Assembly: GCA_002342505.1 (NCBI GenBank)
Contig: DDQB01000097.1
Span: 1 to 11,056 of the forward strand
DNA: 11,056 bases
From: Acidaminococcaceae bacterium UBA2453
GTDB taxonomy: Bacteria; Bacillota; Negativicutes; Acidaminococcales; Acidaminococcaceae
Direction: 5' to 3'
This document shows, piece by piece, positions 1-5,778 of the stretch (position 1 is the stretch's first letter; every line of letters begins with the position of its first letter). The notes beneath the pieces were generated by a model. It saw only the letters and a program-made list of their open reading frames with translations, ran no database searches and was not told the DNA's origin. Position numbers and translations under genes: made by a program.

Positions 1-12
1 GAAAGATAAAAT

Positions 13-130
13 GTAAAACCAAAACGGAAAACTAAAATTGAAAATAAAAAATAAAAATAAGAAATAAAAATGAGAAACTAAAACGGAAAACACAATAGGA
101 AAACTGAAACAGAAAACCAAATCGGAAAAG
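13..130. repeat. Degenerate A-rich 13-bp tandem repeat array
   Basis: The first 164 bases contain no gene; A makes up about 60% of the + strand and T and C are scarce. Inside it, seven-base words of the type GGAAAAC recur at exact 13-bp steps: 13 (GTAAAAC), 26 (GGAAAAC), 39 (TGAAAAT), 52 (TAAAAAT), 65 (TAAAAAT), then after a 7-base step 72 (GAGAAAC), 85 (GGAAAAC), 98 (GGAAAAC), 111 (AGAAAAC) and 124 (GGAAAAG). Six-base spacers are usually of the type TAAAAC. Stop codons are frequent in all + frames, so it is not coding. The array may continue to the left of the window. Its function is unknown; it could simply be a decayed minisatellite. Confidence 0.6.
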
Positions 131-164
131 CTTGAATAAAAATTAAGAAAGAAATATCTGGCGA

Positions 165-515
165 ATGACTTTGTATAATTTGTTAACTGCTTTTGTTACT
201 GCAGGAGTGGCGGCATTTATTGCGATTTATAATACGGATTTCATACCGGTTGTCACACTGGGAGGCACGGTTCTGGGAAGCGCGCTGCTTGGTTTTTGTT
301 CGGCGCTGCTTGCCTTTGTGCTGCGGAAAACGGCGCGCAGTCGTCTGCTGCGTTGCGCGTTGGAAGTTGTGGGCTGCAGCTGCATCATTGTCAGCATTGC
401 GCATTTCCTGCCGGGCTGGCAGCTGCGTTTCGGTTTGGGTTCGGCGATTTTTTTGCTGCTACTGTGCGTTCTGATGGCAGCGATCAATGAGTTTACTTTG
501 AATGAAACGAAGTAA
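165..515 (+). CDS. Small hypothetical four-helix membrane protein
   Basis: A 116-residue protein that I do not recognise. It is strongly hydrophobic, with four probable membrane helices at about residues 4-21, 29-53, 62-82 and 88-107. A basic loop (RKTARSR, residues 54-60) between helices 2 and 3 suggests that this loop faces the cytoplasm, which would also put both ends there. No catalytic motif or signal peptide cleavage site is visible. The ATG at 165 is the first start in the frame, but its ribosome binding site is poor (only AAGAAAG some 13 bases upstream), so a later start is possible. It ends 43 bases before the HAD hydrolase gene on the same strand and may be co-transcribed with it. 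Coding is inferred from the clean frame and coherent helix pattern, not from a known family. Confidence 0.6.
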   Translation: MTLYNLLTAFVTAGVAAFIAIYNTDFIPVVTLGGTVLGSALLGFCSALLAFVLRKTARSRLLRCALEVVGCSCIIVSIAHFLPGWQLRFGLGSAIFLLLLCVLMAAINEFTLNETK

Positions 516-558
516 CGGAGAGAAAGAAATATAAAGGAATGGAAAAGGAGCGAGGATT

Positions 559-1362
559 GTGGCTGTACGATTAATTGCAAGTGATATGGACGACACGCTG
601 TTGAACAGTGAAACGAAAATTTCAGAACGGAATGCGGCGGCGATTCACAGAGCGATTGATAAGGGGATCATTTTTCTGATTGCGACCGGGCGCATGTATG
701 TGTCTGTTAAGCCCTATGCGGATGCACTGGGCCTGGATGTGCCGATGGTGACCTACAACGGCGCGCTGGTGAAGGGGAGCAGAAGCGGCAAGGTGTATTA
801 TGAACATCCGTTAAAACTGGCAACAGCACTGGAGCTTCTGGCTTACTGCAAGGAAAAAGGATACTATATCCAGTCTTATCAGGGCGATGCGCTCTGGGTG
901 AAGGAAGAAACGGTTTTTTCCCGTCGGTATACGGAGATTTCGGGCATTCCCGCAACACCCGTGGGGGAACAACTGTACCATCCCCAGTCCGCGCCTTATA
1001 AACTGCTGGCCATGACGCAGCCGGATGAATTTGAAACCGTCTGGAAGGATATCCAGCAGCAGTTTGAAGGAAAAGTAGCGGTGACCAGTTCCCGGGACAA
1101 CTTCCTGGAATTGATGGAACCGGGCGTCAATAAATGGAACGCAGTCAGAGCCGTGGCGGAATCCTACGGCATCAGACCGGAGGAGGTCATGTGCATCGGG
1201 GACAGTAACAATGACCTGAGCATGATTCAAAATGCCGGGATCGGGGTAGCGGTGGCCAATGCGAAAACGGCGGTGCAGACCGCGGCGAAGATCGTGACGG
1301 CATCCAATGATGATGACGGCGTGGCGCAGGTGATTGAAAGGGTTCTTGCCGGTGCACTGTAA
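559..1362 (+). CDS. Cof-type HAD-superfamily sugar-phosphate phosphatase
   Basis: A 267-residue Mg-dependent phosphatase of the Cof/YidA subfamily, probably cytosolic and acting on small sugar phosphates or other phosphorylated metabolites. The HAD motifs are in order: DMDDTLL at residues 9-15 with nucleophile D9 and acid/base D11; T43 in LIATGR (motif II); K192 in the NKWNAV stretch (motif III); and GDSNND at 214-219 with metal-binding D215 and D219 (motif IV). The large cap domain between motifs II and III (about 85-190) marks the C2 type. The length is normal for the family. The start is GTG at 559, supported by AAGGAG at 545-550 with 8 bases of spacing. It follows the small membrane protein by 43 bases and is closed by a strong terminator at 1443-1485. 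The substrate cannot be read from sequence. Confidence 0.93.
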   Translation: MAVRLIASDMDDTLLNSETKISERNAAAIHRAIDKGIIFLIATGRMYVSVKPYADALGLDVPMVTYNGALVKGSRSGKVYYEHPLKLATALELLAYCKEKGYYIQSYQGDALWVKEETVFSRRYTEISGIPATPVGEQLYHPQSAPYKLLAMTQPDEFETVWKDIQQQFEGKVAVTSSRDNFLELMEPGVNKWNAVRAVAESYGIRPEEVMCIGDSNNDLSMIQNAGIGVAVANAKTAVQTAAKIVTASNDDDGVAQVIERVLAGAL

Positions 1363-1442
1363 AATAGAATAGCTTGTGTTCGGAAGTGCCGGAATGTTCT
1401 TCGACCGTACAGCTATCTGGACCATTGAATGATATATCACAA

Positions 1443-1485
1443 GGACAGCCATCAGACATGAATGCGTGACGGCTGTTCTTTTTTT
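1443..1485 (+). terminator. Intrinsic terminator after the HAD hydrolase gene
   Basis: GGACAGCC (1443-1450) pairs with GGCTGTTC (1471-1478), with one G-T pair, followed directly by seven T (1479-1485). Inner TCA/TGA and CAT/ATG matches allow the stem to continue towards the loop. It separates the 165-1362 unit from the biotin operon. Confidence 0.9.
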
Positions 1486-1494
1486 ATAATTACC

Positions 1495-1522
1495 GTTAAC
1501 TTATAGGAAATTAAAGGTTGAC
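1495..1522. promoter_or_regulatory. Candidate BirA operator, site A (overlaps -35)
   Basis: GTTAAC (1495-1500) and GTTGAC (1517-1522) are separated by 16 bases. BirA boxes of Gram-positive bacteria are GTTAAC-type half sites about 15 bases apart. The right half covers most of the -35 box, so a bound repressor would block RNA polymerase. The outer flanks do not match the usual TT/AA, so the call is tentative. Confidence 0.45.
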
Positions 1523-1546
1523 TAACGAAGAGGAAAGTTTTATAAT
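1518..1546 (+). promoter_or_regulatory. Sigma-A-type promoter of the biotin operon
   Basis: TTGACT (1518-1523), a 17-base spacer and TATAAT (1541-1546). The -35 box differs from consensus by one base and the -10 is perfect. Transcription would begin near 1553, leaving a leader of about 235 bases before the preferred bioD start. It lies just after the HAD terminator and between two BirA-like dyads, so it is the natural promoter for bioD-bioA-bioY. Confidence 0.85.
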
Positions 1547-1552
1547 TACTTT

Positions 1553-1787
1553 CGTAAACTTTTACGAGATTACGGTTAACTGAAGATCGCGCTGTCATGG
1601 AGCAGCCGTTCCTAAAAAAAGATGAAACTGTGCAACAGGCAGTCTGCAGCAAAAGAAACTGCTGCGCAGCGGACAGGTGATGCAGGGAGCTTCGCTGCAA
1701 CAGGAGGTTGGCTGCAAGGAATGGGAAACGGATTTGCCACTTTGCAGGATGGAAGGGAACATTTATTTCGGAAAGAAGGCATGCGGA
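1553..1787 (+). other. Long transcribed leader of bioD
   Basis: Between the predicted transcription start and the preferred bioD start lie about 235 bases with no recognised riboswitch. The region contains a hairpin GCAGCA (1646-1651)/TGCTGC (1660-1665), an unused AGGAGG at 1702-1707 with no well-placed in-frame start, and a 27-codon open frame at 1597-1680 whose TGA overlaps an ATG in frame with bioD (TGATG). That small frame has no clear ribosome binding site, so I do not call it a gene. Alternative bioD starts at 1677, 1680 and 1749 fall inside this leader. Confidence 0.5.
1554..1580. promoter_or_regulatory. Candidate BirA operator, site B (at transcription start)
   Basis: GTAAAC (1554-1559) and GTTAAC (1575-1580) are separated by exactly 15 bases, the spacing I recall for the Bacillus bio operator. 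The site begins at the predicted transcription start. The left half also lies within a 16-base palindrome, TCGTAAA-CT-TTTACGA (1552-1567), which is a second possible operator. ATTAC followed by the GTTAACT-like word occurs three times (near 1487, 1546 and 1569), supporting a repeated protein-binding site. Confidence 0.5.
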
Positions 1788-1790
1788 TTG
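1774..1790 (+). promoter_or_regulatory. Ribosome binding site deciding the bioD TTG start
   Basis: AGAAGG (1774-1779) lies 8 bases before the TTG at 1788. The upstream candidates GTG 1677, ATG 1680 and ATG 1749 have no comparable site at proper spacing, and the TTG places the P-loop where BioD proteins carry it. Confidence 0.55.
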
Positions 1791-2522
1791 ATTGCAATAG
1801 GTATTACGGCAACGGATACGGAAATGGGAAAGACGGTGGTAACGGGCGCGTTGGCAGCGGCGCTGCGGTATCGCGGCATTACGCCGGGCATCTTTAAACC
1901 GGTAGCGTCCGGCTGCGTACGGCGACAGGATGGTGAGCTGATTTCCACAGACGCCGAGTTCCAGATGCAGTGCGCGGGATATCCGGACACATTGCGCAAA
2001 CAGGTGATCCCGGTTGTGCTGGAAGCGGCGCTGGCTCCGGCAGAGGCGAGCAAGCTGGAGGGCGTTGCGCTGGAACCGGATAAAATGATCGCCGGCGCAA
2101 AAGCCTGTATCGAAAGTCATGAGGTTTCTGTATTGGAAGGCATCGGCGGCATCACGGCGCCGATTACCGACGATTTTCTGGTGAAAGACTATTTCAGCGC
2201 GCTGGGGATTCCGGTTCTGATCGTTGTCAAACCGGTGCTGGGGAATGTAAATCACGCAGTGCTCACATCATACTACTGTCAGCAGCACGGCATACCGGTC
2301 CTTGGCTTCCTGGTGAATGGATGGGATGAGGAACATGCGGGGCATCTGGAAAAAAGCAATCTGTTTTATTATGAAAAACTGACGGGGCTTCCCGTGTTGG
2401 GAAAATTGCCGCTTATGACGGAGGACGAACTGAATGATCCCAAAACGCTGGCGAAGCTTGTGAAAAAAAATGTAGCGCTGGATACGATACTGAAGCGGGC
2501 CGCAGCCTGCTATAATGGATAG
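1788..2522 (+). CDS. bioD: ATP-dependent dethiobiotin synthetase BioD
   Basis: Closes the ureido ring of dethiobiotin from 7,8-diaminopelargonic acid, CO2 and ATP, the step before biotin synthase; a cytosolic dimer. From the TTG at 1788 the protein has 244 residues, normal for BioD. Visible family signatures are the nucleotide loop ATDTEMGKT (residues 8-16), KPVASGC shortly after, the EGIGGITAPI stretch (canonical EGAGG) and the VKPVLGNVNHAVLTS segment (canonical LGxxNH). The first glycine of the usual GTDTxVGKT loop is alanine here. The frame stays open up to 1677, giving up to 281 residues, but the extra N-terminus (GASLQQEVGCKEW...) has no counterpart I know. BioA follows after 72 bases. 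Identity is secure; the start is moderately sure. Confidence 0.93.
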   Translation: MIAIGITATDTEMGKTVVTGALAAALRYRGITPGIFKPVASGCVRRQDGELISTDAEFQMQCAGYPDTLRKQVIPVVLEAALAPAEASKLEGVALEPDKMIAGAKACIESHEVSVLEGIGGITAPITDDFLVKDYFSALGIPVLIVVKPVLGNVNHAVLTSYYCQQHGIPVLGFLVNGWDEEHAGHLEKSNLFYYEKLTGLPVLGKLPLMTEDELNDPKTLAKLVKKNVALDTILKRAAACYNG

Positions 2523-2523
2523 T

Positions 2524-2564
2524 CCTGCCTGACGCAATGTGCGCAATGATAATAAGAAGGCAGG
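2524..2564 (+). other. Hairpin in the bioD-bioA spacer
   Basis: CCTGCCT (2524-2530) is perfectly complementary to AGGCAGG (2558-2564), enclosing 27 bases. There is no T-run, so it is not an intrinsic terminator. It may stabilise or process the mRNA between the two cistrons. Confidence 0.45.
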
Positions 2565-2594
2565 CAAAATTTACAGAGACAGGGAGAGATTGCA

Positions 2595-3986
2595 ATGAAC
2601 AAATGGGAAGAACTTGACAAAAAATATATCTGGCATCCGTTTACACAGATGAAAGGCTGGCTGGAAAATCCCCAGCTGGTCATCGATCACGGAGACGGTG
2701 TGAAGCTGTATGATACAGAAGGCAGGGAATACCTGGATGCCATTTCCAGCCTGTGGGTCAATATCCATGGCCATCGCCGCAAGGAAATCAACGACGCTAT
2801 CATCGCGGAACTGAACAAAGTGGAACACAGCACGCTGCTGGGCCTGATCAACGAACCTTCCGCAGAACTGGCGGAGAAGCTGGTGGAAGTAACACCGGCT
2901 GGACTGGACAAGGTCTTTTATTCGGACGACGGTTCCACGGCGGTGGAAGCGGCGATCAAAATCGCGTTCCAATACTGGAATTACGCAGGCCATCCGGAGA
3001 AGAAAGATTTTATCAATCTGGGGGATTCCTATCACGGGGACACGGTGGGCGCCGTATCTGTGGGCAACGTGGAAGTGTTCCACAAGGCGTACAAGCCGTT
3101 GCTGTTCAGTACCCACAGGGTCACCTGTCCGTCCTATTTCCACACCAGGATGGACGTGCATTCGGAGCAGGAATTTCTGGATCGCCTGCTGAAGGAACTG
3201 GAAGATTACCTGAAAGAACACGCGGACCATACGGCGGCCATGATTATCGAGCCTTTGTGCCAGTGCGCGGCCGGTATGCTGATGCAGCCGAAAGGATATA
3301 TCAAAGGCGTCAGGGAGCTGACGAAAAAATATAATGTGCTGCTGATCGTGGACGAAGTGGCGGTTGGCTTTGGACGCACCGGCCTGATGTTCGCCTGCAA
3401 CCATGAAGATGTGTTGCCGGACATGATGTGCCTGTCCAAGGGGATCAGCGCCGGGTATCTGCCGTTAGGCGCTACGCTGGTGACCAACGAAATTTATAAT
3501 GCGTTTTTAGGCGAGCCCACAGAATACAAAACATTCTTCCATGGTCATTCCTATACGGGCAACAACCTGGCCTGCGCCGCAGGGCTGGCCAGTCTGAAAA
3601 TTTTCAGGGACGATAACGTAATTGCGGGACTGCCTCCCAAAATGGAAGTCATCCGCCAGCATTTTGCAAAAATGAATGAAATGGATTTTGTGGGCGATGC
3701 CCGCCAGTGCGGTATGCTGGGCGGCATTGAACTGATGCTGGATAAAGCGAAAAAGCAGCCTTTTGACGCAGGGCTGCAGATGGCGGGCGGGATCTGCCAG
3801 AACGCGCGCAAATACGGACTGATCATCCGCAACATCGGGGATGTGATCGTGTTCATGCCGCCGCTGGCATCTACTACGGATGAAATTGATGAGATGCTGG
3901 GCCGGCTGGAAAAATCCATGGAGGAAATCTTCGCCCGGGTACGGAGTAAAGATATTAAAGAATTCTCCGATCCCTGTGCGTTCTGA
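2595..3986 (+). CDS. bioA: Adenosylmethionine-8-amino-7-oxononanoate aminotransferase BioA
   Basis: A PLP enzyme (class III, fold type I) that converts 7-keto-8-aminopelargonic acid to 7,8-diaminopelargonic acid, feeding BioD. The 463 residues include the BioA hallmark WHPFTQM (13-19), SYHGDT (145-150), IIEPLCQ (217-223), the PLP-binding aspartate D253 in VDEVAVGFGRTG, the Schiff-base lysine K282 in LSKGISAGYLPLG, and GHSYTGNNLACAA (317-329). The amino donor is usually S-adenosylmethionine, but Bacillus BioA uses lysine, and I cannot tell which applies here. One oddity: EPLCQCAAGM has cysteines where BioA usually has V and G. The start is ATG 2595 with AGGGAGAG just upstream. It sits in the middle of the bioD-bioA-bioY unit. 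Confidence 0.97.
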   Translation: MNKWEELDKKYIWHPFTQMKGWLENPQLVIDHGDGVKLYDTEGREYLDAISSLWVNIHGHRRKEINDAIIAELNKVEHSTLLGLINEPSAELAEKLVEVTPAGLDKVFYSDDGSTAVEAAIKIAFQYWNYAGHPEKKDFINLGDSYHGDTVGAVSVGNVEVFHKAYKPLLFSTHRVTCPSYFHTRMDVHSEQEFLDRLLKELEDYLKEHADHTAAMIIEPLCQCAAGMLMQPKGYIKGVRELTKKYNVLLIVDEVAVGFGRTGLMFACNHEDVLPDMMCLSKGISAGYLPLGATLVTNEIYNAFLGEPTEYKTFFHGHSYTGNNLACAAGLASLKIFRDDNVIAGLPPKMEVIRQHFAKMNEMDFVGDARQCGMLGGIELMLDKAKKQPFDAGLQMAGGICQNARKYGLIIRNIGDVIVFMPPLASTTDEIDEMLGRLEKSMEEIFARVRSKDIKEFSDPCAF

Positions 3987-4072
3987 TATTTTGAACCTGC
4001 AGGCGGTGGTTGTCCTCATTGGTTTATAAAAATGAAAGAATCAGATTCCAGAATAATTAGGAGGCTTTTCCT

Positions 4073-4642
4073 GTGCACAATACCCATTTGCGAAACCATA
4101 TTTTATGCGCCATCTTTACGGCGCTGATTGCGATCGGCGCGTTTATCCGCATTCCGGTCCCGGTGGTGCCGTTCACGCTGCAGTTTTTGTTTACTACGCT
4201 GGCGGGCGTTTTGTTAGGTTCAAGGTTAGGCGCGTTAAGCGTAACGATTTACATTGTGCTGGGACTGATGGGCGTCCCGGTCTTTGCGGAAGGGGGAGGC
4301 CCCGGTTACATTTTTAAACCGAGCTTCGGTTATCTGCCGGGCTTTGCCTTAGGCGCGTACATTTCCGGCTATTTTGCGGAAAAGGAAAACCGTCCGACAT
4401 TTAAAAACCTGCTGATCGGCAATGCGCTGAACCTTGCGGTTGTTTATCTGTGCGGCATGGTATATTGTTACGTGATCAGCAATTTCTATCTGGGTACGCC
4501 TATCGCTTTGTGGCCGCTGGTACTGTACTGTTTTATCCTGGCGGTTCCCGGGGATGCGGTGCTGTGTGTTGTGGCAGCTATTTTGGGAGCGCGGCTTGTG
4601 CCTGTCATCGGAATTAAACAGAATAAAGCGTTTAACAGCTGA
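4073..4642 (+). CDS. bioY: Biotin transporter BioY (ECF S component)
   Basis: Substrate-binding membrane subunit for biotin uptake, working alone or with the ECF energy-coupling module (EcfT plus two ATPases), which is not in this window. The 189 residues form about six hydrophobic segments. BioY signatures are VPFTLQ (32-37), GGGPGYIFKPSFGYLPGF (74-91) and PGDAVL (159-164). The start is GTG 4073, with a perfect AGGAGG (4059-4064) at 8 bases; the next in-frame ATG would lose most of the protein. It follows bioA by 86 bases without a terminator and is closed by the hairpin at 4671-4700. Joining uptake with synthesis under one BirA-like promoter would let the cell shut both down when biotin is sufficient (inference). 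Confidence 0.95.
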   Translation: MHNTHLRNHILCAIFTALIAIGAFIRIPVPVVPFTLQFLFTTLAGVLLGSRLGALSVTIYIVLGLMGVPVFAEGGGPGYIFKPSFGYLPGFALGAYISGYFAEKENRPTFKNLLIGNALNLAVVYLCGMVYCYVISNFYLGTPIALWPLVLYCFILAVPGDAVLCVVAAILGARLVPVIGIKQNKAFNS

Positions 4643-4670
4643 AGAATTATTGGGGAAAGCAGTTTGTCCG

Positions 4671-4700
4671 GACCGGTCTGCAATAAGGCCGGTCTTTTTT
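4671..4700 (+). terminator. Intrinsic terminator after bioY
   Basis: GACCGG (4671-4676) pairs with CCGGTC (4689-4694), with a 12-base loop, followed at once by six T (4695-4700). It ends the biotin operon 29 bases after the bioY stop. Confidence 0.85.
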
Positions 4701-4728
4701 ATTACGATGAATCAGGCGATTCCATGTA

Positions 4729-4756
4729 TTCACATACGCTTTCTTTGTGATATAAT
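4729..4756 (+). promoter_or_regulatory. Extended -10 promoter of the rapZ-yvcK-whiA block
   Basis: TTCACA (4729-4734, five of six consensus bases), a 16-base spacer and a perfect TATAAT (4751-4756), preceded by TG one base upstream (extended -10). It lies between the bioY terminator and rapZ. The predicted leader is about 115 bases. Confidence 0.75.
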
Positions 4757-4791
4757 GTCTATTAATAGAATGGAATAGTTCCTTATATAAA

Positions 4792-4827
4792 CAGGCATGC
4801 AATGTGTTTGTGAGAATTTGCTGCCTG
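4792..4827 (+). other. Stem-loop in the rapZ leader
   Basis: CAGGCA (4792-4797) and GCAA (4799-4802) pair with TTGC (4818-4821) and TGCCTG (4822-4827), giving ten base pairs with one bulged T. A second inverted repeat, CGCAAA-AG-TTTGCG (4852-4865), sits two bases before the ribosome binding site. No T-run follows either. They could affect rapZ translation, but no known regulatory RNA class is recognised. Confidence 0.4.
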
Positions 4828-4867
4828 ATGTACGGATGAGCAGATTCATGACGCAAAAGTTTGCGAC

Positions 4868-4880
4868 AGGAGGGCGGATG
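4868..4880 (+). promoter_or_regulatory. Ribosome binding site deciding the rapZ start
   Basis: AGGAGG (4868-4873) precedes the ATG at 4878 by only 4 bases. Spacing is short, but the ATG gives exactly the family N-terminus, whereas the upstream in-frame ATG at 4797 lies inside the leader stem-loop. Confidence 0.7.
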
Positions 4881-5744
4881 GAACAGAATCGTTTTGTAAT
4901 TATAACGGGCATGTCGGGTGCGGGGAAAACGCAGGTGCTTCGCACGTTGGAAGATCTGAATTATTTCTGCGTGGATAATCTTCCGGTCATGCTGCTGCCG
5001 AAGTTTGTCGAGTTAAGCCGTCAGACTCCCGGGCGTAATACAGCCATGGTCATTGATGCGCGGGGCGGCGATTCGTTTGCAAGCCTGGTGGAGATCATGG
5101 ATGAAATGCAGGCGAACGGATTTGATTTTGAATTGCTGTTTTTAGATGCGGACGATGCAACGCTGATCCGCCGCTATAAAGAGACGCGCCGCAGGCATCC
5201 GCTGGAAAAGGGACGCAACAGCCTGGCGGAAAGCGTGTTTCTGGAAAGAACGTCGCTGGCAGAGGTAAAACAGCGGGCGACGGCGGTCATTGATACATCG
5301 CATTATTCCAACAGCATGCTGAAGGAAGAGATCGGGCATCTGTTCGGCGACGATACGTCTGCGCCCCGGATGCTGATCGTGGTACAGTCATTCGGATTTA
5401 AACACGGGCTGCCGCTGGACAGCGATCTGGTCCTGGATGTGCGGTTCCTTCCCAATCCGTTTTATGAAACCGAATTGAAAAAGCTGACCGGTAATGATAA
5501 ACCGGTGCAGGATTTTCTGAATAAGTTTCCGGAGACTTTCAAATTTCTCCGGATGGAATGTGAGATGCTGAATTTTTTGATTCCGAAATATGAAAAAGAA
5601 GGGAAGAGCCAGCTGGTAATCAGCGTGGGATGTACCGGCGGGCAGCACCGGTCTGTGTACATTGCCAACAATCTCTGCAATTACCTGCGGCTGAAATCGT
5701 ACCGGGTCGAATTGCTGCACCGGGAACTGAATCAAAAGGATTAA
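4878..5744 (+). CDS. rapZ: RapZ/YvcJ nucleotide-binding protein
   Basis: P-loop protein of the RapZ (YvcJ, UPF0042) family. In E. coli RapZ binds small RNAs and controls glucosamine-6-phosphate synthase; in Bacillus YvcJ hydrolyses GTP and affects competence, with the mechanism less clear. Visible here: Walker A GMSGAGKT (residues 11-18), FCVDNLP (30-36), the Walker-B-like MVIDARGG (57-64), FGFKHGLP in the middle, and the C-terminal signature VGCTGGQHRSV with CTGGQHRS at 252-259. From ATG 4878 the length is 288 residues, right for the family; the open frame reaches 27 codons further up, but that part has no family match. It is the first gene of the conserved rapZ-yvcK-whiA trio; yvcK starts 34 bases after its stop. 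Confidence 0.95.
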   Translation: MEQNRFVIITGMSGAGKTQVLRTLEDLNYFCVDNLPVMLLPKFVELSRQTPGRNTAMVIDARGGDSFASLVEIMDEMQANGFDFELLFLDADDATLIRRYKETRRRHPLEKGRNSLAESVFLERTSLAEVKQRATAVIDTSHYSNSMLKEEIGHLFGDDTSAPRMLIVVQSFGFKHGLPLDSDLVLDVRFLPNPFYETELKKLTGNDKPVQDFLNKFPETFKFLRMECEMLNFLIPKYEKEGKSQLVISVGCTGGQHRSVYIANNLCNYLRLKSYRVELLHRELNQKD

Positions 5745-5778
5745 CGGGATCGCATTATATTTGTAAGGGGTTTGTTGC

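Noticed and set aside
174..179. TATAAT just inside the first gene as a promoter
   Set aside because: No -35 like hexamer at 16-18 bases upstream, and it lies within codons 4-5 of the predicted protein.
180..187. TTGTTAAC as a BirA half site
   Set aside because: No matching second half at about 15 bases, and it is inside a coding frame.
707..1459. Long minus-strand open frames opposite the HAD gene, and similar ones opposite bioA, rapZ, yvcK, whiA and scfB
   Set aside because: They are mirror frames of clear + strand genes, with no ribosome binding sites or family signatures.
1363..1485. T-box or other known riboswitch before the biotin operon
   Set aside because: The T-box core sequence and other known aptamer cores are missing, and the terminator belongs to the upstream gene.
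1597..1680. 27-codon cysteine-containing open frame before bioD as a gene
   Set aside because: No clear ribosome binding site and no recognised product; kept only as a possible leader frame in the findings.
1622..1897. 91-codon + frame overlapping the bioD leader and the start of bioD
   Set aside because: It runs into bioD in another frame, has biased Gly/Arg-rich content typical of a shadow, and matches nothing known.
3990..4030. TTGAACC ... GGTTTATAA between bioA and bioY as a BirA box
   Set aside because: The halves are 23 bases apart, far beyond the usual spacing, and no promoter accompanies them.
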